From assembly GCA_022829145.1 (NCBI GenBank), contig CM040746.1:18848332-18912331 (forward strand): DNA of 64,000 nucleotides, written 5' to 3'. Origin of the DNA: Albula goreensis. Lineage: Eukaryota > Chordata > Actinopteri > Albuliformes > Albulidae. The position numbers were made by a program, and so were the translations under genes. Shown here one piece after another: positions 1-36,031 of this stretch (position 1 is its first letter; each line of letters opens with the position of its first letter). Under the pieces are notes generated by a model. It had not been told where the DNA came from and did no database searches. It was given only the letters and a program-made list of their open reading frames with translations.

Positions 1-246
1 TAAATATAAGAAGCATTCCTGCTGAGACAAACTCTGACTGCATATGCCTTGATATAAAGATCAGATGAGATCCTGTGTCCAATTTTTTACATGCTTTTTC
101 CTTTTTATGTCTTTGTCAAGATGATTGTTCGCTGAAGGAGGGGCAGTGGGATGGAATGAGTGAGACATGGAAAAAGGGTAAAGGAATGGGAGAAAAGCAG
201 TCAATAATGGGCCAATGACACACTCACATTGGGTTATCACACTCAC
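1..246 (-). other. adamts2 intron, truncated by window edge
   Basis: Sequence after the exon 247-373 donor on the transcript strand. No further TSP-repeat coding or repeat was recognised in it. Confidence 0.8.
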
Positions 247-24231
<23,985 letters not shown>

Positions 24232-24809
24232 CTGAAACAGAATCAGAGCAACACTTACTTTCCTTCTTTATCACATCACACAGGCCAGTGGCTGCTTTAC
24301 TGTTTAATACCACTTGACTAGTGATATGCTGGTTTGGGCTATGCTGGTAAAGACTACTGATCTAAAAGCACTGACCTGATTGAGAAATGTTGTAAACTGT
24401 CAGTTAGTTATTCCTGTTTTTGACCTTCACACTGATGAACTACGGTGACAGAAGTAAGATCCATCCATTCTACAGACACACACAAACAGGAACGCTCTCA
24501 CTGACATATTTATGCAAATTCCAGGGACCCTCCTGTCTATGCTTTTTTATGTGCGTGTGTGTTGTGTGTGTGTGTGTTTCTTATGTGTATGTGTATGTGT
24601 ATGAGTGATTTCATCTCCTGTTTTACTCCTTTCTCCACTTTAATCACAACATTTTGATTCACCACTAGCTAAAAATTGAAAATGCAACTGGTGCAAATGA
24701 AACATAAAATAGACTACTTCCTCAAGACATGCCTCCTCTTTTTACTTCCAGTTATGTATCTTGGCAACACCTACACACACATGCAACTTCATACGTATGT
24801 AAATATATA

Positions 24810-25880
24810 GACGTGTTGACAAAATAATTTAAACACCACATGAAAAAGGACTTGTTTAAGTTGAGGAATTTTTAAAAGGGAAAAAAGAGTTTTTACCTGT
24901 GTTTCATATTAATGCCATTTTAAGATAAATGCTTTATTACCCCATTTTTAAGGTGAGAGATCAAATAGATTTTGAAAGAGGTCAAATAGCTGCTGACTGA
25001 ATTCGTCAGCAATAAGTGCATTAGTCATTGAACGCGAGTCACAGAAAGAAAACAGAAAAATGATTTAATGTGTCAAGGTGAGCAGTGACAAAAGTCATGA
25101 CGGAAAACAACAAACAAAGAGAAACTGCATCAGGGAAAAGTAACAGTGGTTATGATTCAATGCTTGCCGCCAAGGATAGACGTACTCTCAACTGGATCAT
25201 TGCTAAAAGCCACAAAATAATGGCATCAAAAATGACCACAGAACTGCACCTACACCTCAATGGCAAGGTACTTGCTCATAGTTATGTAAGGGATAGCACT
25301 GGAAGCCACTTAAAACTAACCCGGTGTAAAAGAGCAGAAATGCTAGACATCTCAGCAGTGAAAGAAAGTAATATGGTCTGATGAGTTTTTTTTCTAGAAC
25401 TAGATGGGTGCATGCTTAGGAAAAAGTCAAAGGAAGTCAATTATTACTCTACATGGTAGAAAAACAGCAACTAATACAATGCTATTTTAATCAACATGAT
25501 CAAACCTGTGGTACAAACATTATTTTCTGCGAATCTTTCTATATTTTAAGATGATAAGTCCTCCTCCCACACCACTCAATTAATCAACAGTGGTAAATGA
25601 ACAGAGGAAATCAAACAATTTGCATGGTCGACTCAATCACCAGATCGAAGAATCATTGAGCTTTTATAGGAAGCACTGAAATGTTGAGTACAGAGTGGAT
25701 ATCCAACCCTTCATCTTTCAAAGAACTAGAGAATTTCCTTCCTAAAGACTTCTCCAATTTCTGATTAGACACTGTAAATCTTAAGCATTCCAAAAAGGAG
25801 GCTGTTTCAAAGGCAAATGGCTGCCAAATTACTCAGAAGTGTCAAATATTATTTGGTGTTTCCATTATTTTACCACAGTG
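24810..25880 (+). mobile_element. Tc1/mariner-like transposon with decayed transposase
   Basis: TA dinucleotides flank both ends (24808-24809 and 25881-25882). The ends are inverted: GTTGACAAAATAATTTAAAC at the left and GTGGTAAAATAATGGAAAC read from the right. The interior encodes LAAKDRRTLNWIIAKSHKIM and KMTTELHLHLNGKV, which match the N-terminal DNA-binding domain of Tc1 transposases. Near 25374 NMV followed by TGATGAGT recalls the WSDES motif, and near 25635 QSPDR recalls the SPDLNPIE motif. The central catalytic region is largely missing, so it is a dead copy of 1071 bp. Confidence 0.75.
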
Positions 25881-25882
25881 TA

Positions 25883-28800
25883 AATGCATGCAAAATTACT
25901 GTAGTATGCATGTTTGTGTGCATGTACAGAAATGATCAGACAGGATGTACATGTTGCACACTCAATAGTTGCAGTCTCTGCAGTAATTTATAAACAATTA
26001 GGAAGCAGAACTCATCTCCTGGGAAGCAAAGTGGAGCACCTGCAACTAAGCCTCCAAGAGGGATAGAGGCTATCGATCCTTCAGAAAACCTCCATGAGAG
26101 CACAGCAAAGCAGTCAAGCAAAGGAGTCAGGAAATCTATCCCATGAATACACAGCCAAATTCAAGACTTATTGAACGGCCTTCATGCATATGTCATGTCA
26201 TATGCAGTATGTCATATCTCATAATATATCATAATATGTAACGTCACACAAAATATTCATAACCATTCATTTGCAAGTGATACCCCTATGAAGTGAGTTC
26301 TTGCAATAAATGAACCCACAAAAGCTTTCCAAATCCCCTTTATATTTTCCCTCCCTAAGAAAGGGAAATTGATAAAGGTGGAAGTTACGTAACTGCCCTC
26401 CATCTTCAGTGATGTGTTTAGACCCTGGGTGTCAATATTTCTTTTCCTTCAGTGCCTGTCTGCAGCTCCATCTCTCTTTGTGTTGGCGGGGATGGGGCCG
26501 GGGGTGGCGGGGGAGTTGGGGATTGGTGGTTATCAGAATCAGAGGAGGCTACTCTGCCCCCTCACTCCCGTGGGAACACAGACCATGGGGTACGGGAGAG
26601 GTGGACCGCTCCTCCTCAGAAGGGAGGGTGTGGGGAGGGGGTTTTACACTGCTGGATCTCCAGGCAGGTCTCATGCCTCCCCATCAGCAGGGCCGTCCTC
26701 CGCTCTCTTCTTATGCAACGTTTCCTTGGCAACCTGTTCATGGGTGAACCAACACTCTGCTCAGCTAATATTGGCTCCTGTCACATCCGTATTGGACTAT
26801 AATCCAGAGAGGCTGCTGAATAACAAAATAATAATGATATCTGTAGTCAGTAATGTCTATGTTCTCAATCAAGCAAAGTATAATTGAAAACTACTACTGA
26901 AAAGGAGTGACATTCATGTCCCTTAGCCTTTTGTTTGCAATGTTGCAAGGACAGACATCTTTCTTAATGTGTAATCTTTTCATAAGGTTGTCAGGGATCA
27001 CCCGGAAAGTTTGGGAGCAGGAGCCTTCTTCAAATCCATACTGACAGTTCACCATGAGGCTATGGGGCCTGTTGTGATCTGTGTGCCTTCCACAAATTCA
27101 TAGATTACATGCCATTGTCTCAACCACTAAATAACTCACATTGCTCAGTCTGTATTCTCTCTTAAAGGGTTAATGTGTTTTAAATAGCTTTTTATGGTGC
27201 TGATGTCATTCCCACAAAATCTGCTTTAAATCAAATTTTCGGATATTTTTACTTTTAAAATCAAGCAAGTGCGCAAATGGAAACATGATATCCATTCTTA
27301 GATTTACATCCAATTTCTTTGTTCTTTTTTGAGGATGAGTTCTGGATCAAAATAAAGGGTGTGTATAGTATCTTTTTTTTTTTTTTACAGATGCAGCAAA
27401 TTGATCCCACAGTAAAAGGGGTTTGGCTTGCTCAACTGCAGCATCAATCTGCCATTCCCACCGCCACCCCCACCATCCCATGGCGAGTGTCATCAGAGAG
27501 GATCATGGGAGCCAAATGGCGTTGATTAAAGGTGACACGACAAAGTCCTGCTGTAGATGCACCTTGTCCCATCCGGCATGGAAAATCCCGCCAATACATC
27601 TGGTACATTCCGCCCGAATGTCGATGTGGTAATCCGGAGCAAAAATCCCTCCATGAAAAAGCTTTTCGGCTCCAACATTTAATAAGCCCCCCAGATCACA
27701 GTGCTGGTCACAAAAACCTGAAGTACACTTTATCCATCACACCTGGGACCTTAAGTGTCTGTAGCCAGCACAGGCCCACAGGGATAGCTACAGTCCTGCA
27801 AGTTTTACAGCCGGACTTACACTGGACACTGACCTGGATTAAAACATGAAAAACACCATAGCTCTGCTTCCTCTCTGTGTAGTCACTGAATGGTAGGAAA
27901 TTTGAACACTGAGAATATCGCCTTTTGGCATATAAGACATGCATTCTTCTTGCCACATTCTCTACACAATAAAAGTGATTTGTCACAGGAGCAGAGACTT
28001 CTGAGGTTTTTCACAGGAAACACTGAGTGGCACAGATTATATATTTCCTACTGTAAATTGTGCATTGTTTAGGTTTTGGTGGTGATTAGGAATTGGTGAT
28101 TGGTTATAACATTTTATATTAAATATCGCAGGCTGGAGTCTAAAATATGGATTGTGTGCATCTCATAAAGAATAATTCTGGTATCAGTCTAGTTTATATC
28201 TGTATAAATCTGTCCATTGTATGTACATGCAGTGCTTCTCTCCATTGTAAATGACTTTGATTTATACCTTTGAAAGTGGGAAAGAAACCCCAGAATTGCC
28301 TTAGATGTAATGACCTCATGTTTTTCTTGTGTTTTTGGAAGAGAAAGTGCCACGCAGAGTTTGTAAAAAAAAAAAGTCTGTGTTTCATTAGTCACTGGAG
28401 AAGCTGAGACCACTTGATGTGGCTTGTGAGTTAGCTTCACACATGACCAGATGACATCACTGCTGACAGGGTCCCCATTTATGATCAAGGGCCCCTGTTT
28501 CAGAGGGTTGTAGTGCCTCTGCTGGCCAAAGATGGAAGATGGGACATGCTGTTGATGGGGACAAATGAAAAAAACTCTTTTTTTAGGGAAGTCTCAGCAA
28601 TGGTAACTAGTTCTGAGAAATGCATAAGAAGTAGGCATCTAGTTATAAGGTTTGAATTCTTCAGTTCAATCTGTGATTCCCCAGAACTTTCTGGTGGTGC
28701 AGATCAAATGGCTGAAACATGTCTTTCACACTATCTAAAACTGAAAACCTGTCTTTCACACATTACCCCTTAGAGTGCCTTTGATGAGCTTCATACTATA

Positions 28801-29605
28801 ACTGTACAGTGTGTCATAGCCTAACTGGAGCCCTGTCCTGTTCCAAGCTTCCAGAAACATATGGCTTCCTTCACCTTGCAAGCATTCACATTCAGGTGGA
28901 GGACCATGCGCCCTTATTAGAAGACAAAGGTACTTTGTCTTTCAACCTTTGCAAATGTCAAGAATGTCTGAGCATGTGTTGAAGAGAGAAAAAAGAGAGG
29001 GAGAGGAGAGAGGGAAAGAAAAAAGAGAGAGACATAGTGAGATAGAGAGAGAGATGAGGAAAAAAGAAGATTAATGCCCTCTATTCAGGTCAAATCCTTT
29101 TGTCCTGGTGTGGAGAACACTCCACCAATGTTAAAATGCATTTTTGGCATCACTTTCTGACAGTGAGTCAACTAAGCTTTGCAGAGTGAAAATGGTGTGG
29201 CTAATCTGACTTTAATTTGAGTTGTATAAATGGAATGTAATTTCCAGCAATTACAGAAGGTTTACAGGTGAGTATATATACTGAGAGTAGAAGGTGGATT
29301 AGCTCTCCTGGAGTTTACCTGGGTAGAACCAAAAGCACTGACTCTCTCCAAGAAACAAGTGAGAGAAGGGATGAATCATCACCTCAATAACCAAAGTAGG
29401 ACCAGACAGGCATTCACATCTTACTGGAAAACACTTAGATTACTACAGGTATGTGCTGTATGATGTGAAATCAAGATCTAATCACTTAAATGACAGCAGT
29501 CACAGTGCAGTGTGAAAGAGGAATGCTGTTTATCAGACTGATGTCTTTTTTTGCAAATCTTAGTCTGTGTTCTTAGGGTTTTTTCATGACAAAGATAATA
29601 CTACA
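25883..29605. other. intronic sequence, mostly unique
   Basis: No exon or clear transposon. A G-rich patch lies at about 26480-26650, and a non-repetitive block at 27420-27700 is discussed among the findings. A purine-rich (GA/GAAA) run lies at 28980-29062. Confidence 0.6.
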
Positions 29606-29770
29606 TCATAGGCTGGCAGTGTTGTAGAATGGTCAAGGACCTGGGCTTATGACACAGAGGTTGCAATGGGTTCAGTCCCCAATTTGGACACTGCCTTTGT
29701 ACCCTTGGACTGTTTGCCAAAAATGAAAACCATGCAAGTCAATCTGCAGAAGAGATTCTGCTAAATAACA
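29606..29770 (+). mobile_element. tRNA-derived SINE
   Basis: Starts GGCTGGCAGTGTTGTAGAA and contains a degenerate A box (TGGTCAAGGACCTGG) and a B box (GGTTCAGTCCC), as in tRNA-type SINEs. It then runs GACACTGCCTTTGTACCCTT and ends GAGATTCTGCTAAATAACAG, like the common tail of fish SINEs. It is degraded by several point changes. Confidence 0.65.
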
Positions 29771-30504
29771 GTATGTATCAAGGGGCAGTAGAAACTGGTG
29801 TTTTGAAATTATGGTACAGCGATAGGAGCACCCATATTGTGGAAGAGATTTTATTGCATGGTTTCTTTTCTAAAACTGTATATATTCTGTTGACATATAG
29901 ATACACTTTTTATAATGTACCTCAATATTTTACTGTGAATGGATTTGCAGGCTGCTGTGATAGCTGACATTTTAGCATGCTGGCTTGAACTTCACGTTGT
30001 AATGAGAATCAATCCTTTGGGAAAAGTTCCTGCCAGGCTGCAGTACCTACCTCACCTGTCTAGAGGGCAGCAGTGATTTTAGCCCTTCTCCCAGTAGCCA
30101 CACACTGCTGGGAGAATCTAGCTACAGAAATTCTGTTACCTCCATTATATATTGTTGAAAAGGACTAATGATGACCTTGATTCATTGTTTCATGTTTGTA
30201 TTAAACTCTTGTGTAAAGTGCCATCAAACCACAAATAGATAAATAAGAAAAAACATGAAAATTATCTTATTTTCAAAGATAAAATTATTAATTTGAGTCA
30301 ATTTACAATTTATGAAGAGTAAGGCCAGCAGGAGGGTTGGAGATGGGCAAACGTCTTTGTTTCCCATTCACTTGTGGCCTAGAGGAACCTTGAGCCTTTC
30401 TTGTCAGTTACTAAAGCCCAGATAATACCAATGCAATTAGGTTCACACCAGGTCAGCTTCTCTCCACTGAAAGAAAATGAAAAGAAAAAACAGCAAAAGC
30501 TGCA

Positions 30505-30650
30505 TACCCCTTATTTATTTATTTATTTATTTATTTATGCACAGCATTTAGCATGCTTTCCCTTGACTCCCAAGACATTAGGAATCAACCCACGGTCACC
30601 CTTGGAGGAGAGGTAATCGCAAACACCGCGAACACTATCTCTCTAGAATG
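30505..30650 (-). mobile_element. possible degraded SINE in reverse orientation
   Basis: A (TTTA)n run at 30511-30538 is followed by AGGAATCAACCCACGGTCAC, which resembles the complement of a tRNA-type B box next to A/T-rich tail sequence. This is weak and could be chance. Confidence 0.3.
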
Positions 30651-31654
30651 AATTGATATTTGGTTACTGACTAGTTACCCGGTGTTCCAAATCATCACTG
30701 CTCACCTGCCACACAGCAGTATCACACCATTGTGAGTGTGACTGAACCCTACCTGGGATGTCTAACTCAACATTATGGACATCCGGCTCAGAGTAGGAAA
30801 GTTTCTATAGCAACCGTTCACATTAACAGCAGCACTAAATGTATCAATGAGTGATCAAATTACCATGATGTGAACTTTCATATCCCTCTGTGCACTGTAG
30901 AACCTACACACACAACACACAGGGGTTGATGACTAATCAAAACAGCAGATTTCTATGAAACCATTCTGCATGATTAAAAGGGGTTTCTGCTCAAGTGCAG
31001 TGCCATACATAATTCCAGTTTATATACCTAAAATGCGAACAGGATTTATCTAAGACATAGGGACTTTTATTAAATAAATGAGTATTTACTGGTACTTAGT
31101 GCAGATTCTATCCATCTTTTCAAGGTGCCTGTAATTTTTATGGAGTAAAATTTCAGAGGAAGTATTTAATCACACTCAGTATTATTAAACATTTTCTTGG
31201 AGTCTGCTTTTTTCAGTTCTCTAGGGTTCACTTTCAAGTGCTAACTGACTTACAATCAGATACCTGCATTGCATTTGAAGCTGAATCAAATCATGATTGT
31301 AAGGTCTGCATCGGTCATTTTTCACAGTACACTATCCCTTGAAATGGAGCTTATCAATGCTAATGACCTTTAAAGTTTATATAAAGTATGTGTTGCAGTT
31401 TTTAAAATATTAATATGAATGCACAATCAATTAATTCATTACTCTCACAATTTTTGTAGGACTTTTATTTTAAAATGTTAATTTTAGGCAGAGGCAAAGG
31501 ACACTGTGACAAAATAAAAACAAAGTCTTCTGTTTACAGATCTTAATTTCACATAAGATTGAGGTCTACAGTTGTGCTAAGCATTTCCTGCTATTGTAAA
31601 TGTTTTTTTAAATAAAAAAAGAAAAATTTTTACTAATACAATACAATTTTTTTC

Positions 31655-32040
31655 TTAAAAACATTATTGATCAAAATTATTGATAGCCCTATTTTTAGCA
31701 CTTGGTGTTGCCTCCTCTGGTAAGGATAACAGCACTTATCCATTTCCTATTATATTTAATAAGGTTTCAGAACTCATTCCGAGGTATCTTGGACCATTAG
31801 TTCATGCAAAACCTTTCAAGATCCTTGATTTCCTTTGGTATCGGCTCATGGGCTGCCCTCTTCAAGTCAGACCACAGATTTTAAATCAAATGTAAGTTCA
31901 GAGACTGAGACAGCCATTACAAAAAGATCTTATTATCTACTTATGCCTTACTATCTTGTTTTTTGTTGATTTTTAGATGATGTGGGTTCCTTTTTGTGCT
32001 GGAGGGTCCAGCTGTGTCTCCTGGAAAGGTAGCCAAGCTT
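31655..32040 (-). mobile_element. Tc1-like element remnant, antisense
   Basis: Phrases such as ATTATTGATAGCCC, TTGCCTCCTCTGGTAAGGAT and AACAGCAC, later TCAAGTCAGACCACAGATTT and GTGCTGGAGGGTCCAGC, follow the order seen in the antisense strand of a common fish Tc1 family. No complete ends were found. It abuts the IS630-type element that starts at 32095. Confidence 0.5.
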
Positions 32041-32094
32041 TTGGACAACACATCCTGCTACTTAGTAAATTTACTTCGTAAATTTCGATCTCTA

Positions 32095-33223
32095 ACATGC
32101 ATTGGTCAAAACTGAAGTCACATTGTCAAAACTCTTCACACAGTCAGCAAAACAGAAGTCTATTTGGACCGAACTGTGAATCATTTTCATTGCTTTCACA
32201 CAATATGCATTCAATGACCACATTCTCCAAAATCCATGAACTCTTTTCTCATTCACACTCCACCACCTGCAAAACACTATTATATTTGCAGCAAATTTTT
32301 CAAATGCTAATGCACTGTTTTCAAAACTGTTAAAAACTCATTCAAAACAGAATGATGGCAAATTTTGTGCATTTCTGCCATAACCATAAAGAAAATCTTT
32401 ATCCTGGTTTGCTGCACATCCCAGGATGTCAGTACTATTCCTGCCTCCATACTCCCCCTTCCTAAACCCCATAGAGGAGTTTTTCTCTGCGTGGAGGTGG
32501 AAGGTTTATGACCACCATCCACATGACTAGATGTCCTTACTGGATGCCAAGAATGCGGGGTGTGAAGACACTTCTCCTGAAGACTGGCAGGGTTGGATTA
32601 GACATTCCAGAAGATACCCAGATGCATCACCAGAGAAGACATAAAATGTGGGGGGAGTGAGAACATGTGGCCAAATGCAGGAGAGAGAGAACTAAAACCC
32701 TCACAGTACTGTACAGTGTAAGTGATTATGCTATACATGTTATTTTGTAATTATTATTGCAGCCCAGGAATTTTTGTTTCAACTTTTTATTTTTCACAAT
32801 TACTATATGCAAAGATGTAGAAAAAATGAAGGATATTGCAGCAAATTGCTGCATTTCTGATTCATTCTTGTTACATATACTTTAGTACAGTCAATAAAGT
32901 GAAAAGTGATGAAAATCTATAATGAAATACCGATTTATGTGAAAAAATATTCAAACTTCAAAGATAAAAGTTCATCATTTATGTAAAGCGCCCTGATGTT
33001 AGTGTTTTAGGTCAGTGTGTTATGAGTGAAAATGTATGCTTTCTGAGTGAGAACTGCTGCCTCTGTTATGATCAAACAAGCTTATTTTGAGACATGTATG
33101 AAGTGTTTTGGGGGTTTCAGTGAGTTTTGGAGGTGAGATTAACTGTTTTGCCAAGATGCATGTTGGTAATGTGACAGTATGAAGAGTTTTGAAAAAGTGG
33201 CTTCAGTATTGACTGATGCTTGT
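32095..33223 (+). mobile_element. IS630/Tc1-related transposon with transposase remnant
   Basis: TA flanks both ends (32093-32094 and 33224-33225). Inverted ends of more than 50 bp pair closely: ACATGCATTGGTCAAAACTG at the left and ACAAGCATCAGTCAATACTG read from the right, continuing through TCAAAACTCTTCA in both. The interior (about 32440-32645) encodes LPPYSPFLNPIEEFFSAWRW then KVYDHHPHD, a stop, and later GWIRHSRRYPDASPE. This is the DDE-type transposase C-terminus with its NPIE motif. Stops and missing N-terminal parts show an inactive 1129-bp copy. Confidence 0.8.
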
Positions 33224-34426
33224 TAGCAATAAAAAAGAACATGAGTTCTTAGTCCAGAGTGAGCAAAACAGCTTCATAAGATAAACGATGCATCACCTTG
33301 TTGCGCAGTAGGTCTGAGGTTCCTTTCTTTCAATGGATCTCTCTTCTGATGCCAAATGTATCAGGGTTCTCCATGATCAATCTGTTTTCTCATGCAACAG
33401 TAGGGCCTCGGTTCAATACATGTGGCAATGGTGTTTGGTAAACTCATATATACTTGTTCTCATCTTTCTTCTGGCAACCCTTCTGTATACCCCAATGGAA
33501 TGGAAATGGCATCTAATTGTTGATTTTGGAGAGGTCGCCAAGATGCAACCTAGCGCTACACTTTTCAGATCCTCTCTCAGCATGGGGACATTATTTACTC
33601 GTTTCCTCTTCATAGCAATTTAAACACAGGTTCAAACAGCTTTACATTTTTTGTGTTTGCCCTAATACTGATACATGTTATTTTTGTTTTCGTGCAATTT
33701 TTTCTACCCTTTACCTGATTTGTGAAGGAATTTGTCTTTTTTGATTTGACAGTTCTTTGCCTTTCCCCATGGTTAACAAAAGTATTTCTCATACATGTGA
33801 CTTTACAGAAAAGTAATTGAAGGCCACAGTACAGTTACTGTAGAGTGGGATTAACTTACATATGTAGACATTGACTCTAGAATCAACTTTGATTTCATCT
33901 AAAATAATATTCATGGGTGACTACACTTTTGAAACCTATGTTTTTGAGAAAATGAAAATAAATATGTTTTTAGAGCAACTGTATTAGAATACAAATATAG
34001 TTCTGACCATAATTCTGGGCACAAAATATAGTGCATTGTCTTTGCAGTTTATTTCACATAGATTTTTGTTCATTTTGTTCATTCTCATCAAGGATGTATG
34101 TGTATTTACATAAATTAATAAATAAAACATTCTTATGCAACAAAATCCTTGAATACATTTTACAATGCTTTGCCGATAGCTAGTACTGTAAAGACAAACA
34201 AGCTACCAAAAAGGGACTTTTGAAAAATACACACTGTGTGCCTCTTATGCAGATTCAGACAGGTTAGCATCAAATTCTTCAGAAAACATTCCCTACCCTG
34301 AGGTCTACCCTGTCTAGTGGAGGGGTGGTGGGTTGGAGAGGAGATGGAAGGAAATAAAGGGACATGGTTGATGGGGGAGGGAAGGGGGGCACAGGGGTGT
34401 GTAGTTTAAGGTTTGAGTTCAGGTGT

Positions 34427-34672
34427 GCACATGTATGTGTGCGTATGCGTGTGTGTGCCAGCGTGCATGTGTGCGTGTGCCTGTGTGTGTGTGTGCGCGT
34501 GTGTGAGTGTGTGCATGCGTGCGTGTATGTGTACTTGCGTGTGTGTGTGTGCGTGTGTGCGTGCATGCGTGAGTGTGTGCATGTGAGTGTGTGTGTGTGT
34601 GTGTGCGTGTTCATGTGTGCGTGTGTGTGTGTGTGTGTGCGTGCGTGTGTGTGTGTATACATGTGTGTGTTT
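34427..34672. repeat. degenerate (TG)n / TGCG tract
   Basis: About 250 bp of alternating purine-pyrimidine sequence with GTGCGTG, GCATGCGTG and (TG)n blocks. It is a long potential Z-DNA-forming stretch and the source of spurious TH-rich reading frames. Confidence 0.95.
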
Positions 34673-35990
34673 GTGGTCAGATAAAGGCGTGATTGTGGGA
34701 TATTAATAATGGGTGTAGATGTGTAGGAGGAAGCACAAGCCAATGTGCATATGTGATAATGTGGGAACACAGGTTTGTGTATTATGCATGGGGGTCATAT
34801 AAGAGTAATATACAGCATGTGGATGTATGTGTGCTGTGTCTTCTTGTCACTCCATTGGGAAAAGGCCTGTGAGACCATACTCAGTATTAAAGTCTTAACC
34901 CCTCTCCCTTCTCACCCACCAGTCTCTGTCTCCTTTCTTCACCCACTTTTGCTCTCTCTCTTTGTTTGCCCATTTCTCTTGCACACATACCCTTGTGCAC
35001 GTACACATACATAACTGTGTAGACTGTGGAATTCTGGATCATTTACCCTGCCCTCTTCAAACTGTTAAACAATTGAAGGGGCAGTTCCTGTGTGGTCATT
35101 AGGTATTAATTGGGCGTATAAGAGAGCAGCCTGAGGAGGCGTGAGAGCCAGGCAGCCAGAGGCATGCAGGGGATATCAGCCCAGGGCCCTCCCCCTCTAC
35201 CCCCACATAGCTGAAACAGACGGCACGGCACCCGCGCCCTGCGTGGCACAGCTGTTCCCGGGAAATCAATCAGAGGGAATCCACTGGGATTAAGAACAGC
35301 CGTCCTCCAATCGGACGCACATGCTTTCCATGAAAGGCATACTTCAAATCCGCTCATTAATAATCAAACAGCCCCGATAGGATGGTGGAGTAACCTCAGT
35401 AACCTCTCCCACAAATCACAGCCCCACTAACCCTTCAGAAAATTCCCCTACTCACTCAATTGTCTGGCCTGGTTGTACAATCATACCTGCTGACATGATT
35501 AACATGCACTGGCAGCCAGACATCTTACCTGGGTCAACAAATGTGTAACTATACTAAATGGATTAATAGGCCATAGCATTTAAATGTGTGTTTGTGTGTG
35601 TATGTGTGGGTGGTGGGGTGATGTGAAATTGCTATTGCCCATCACTCCTGGTCCATGGTGAGGTTGACTGACCGAATCGATCCTTGATGATGAAGGCAGC
35701 TCTGATGTGCGAGGCTAAGCCACACTGACCTCTGTTGGTGTAGGGAAAAGTTGATATGGAAATTCCTGGCTCCTGAGCGCCATGACAGGCCTTGGAGCAA
35801 AGACAGGGAAAAAGGTCTCTCTCTTGTGTTTGTCCTTGAGTCTTGAGTCTGTTCATCTCATTCACATTGAAATTTCATTTCATTCACATTGAAATCCATC
35901 ATAGTAACAATGGATTTCTGTTCATATCCTCATCACATGAATTTTGAACAATTTTGAATAAATATATGGATATATGGTGTATGTTAATCA

Positions 35991-35993
<3 letters not shown>

Positions 35994-36028
<35 letters not shown>
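35994..36028. repeat. (TA)n microsatellite
   Basis: About 17 TA units, read directly. Confidence 0.97.

Positions 36029-36031
<3 letters not shown>

Noticed and set aside
26409-26887. Three overlapping plus-strand frames of 112-157 codons
   Set aside because: Caused by a G-rich, stop-poor patch open in all three frames; no coding signature favours any one of them.
29606-29770. Possible functional tRNA gene from the A and B box-like motifs
   Set aside because: No cloverleaf can be drawn and the 3' part matches a SINE tail, so it is a SINE remnant.
34279-34770. 163-codon TH-rich frame, and similar HTHT or CVCV frames elsewhere
   Set aside because: Direct translation of (CA)n/(TG)n repeats; no real protein.
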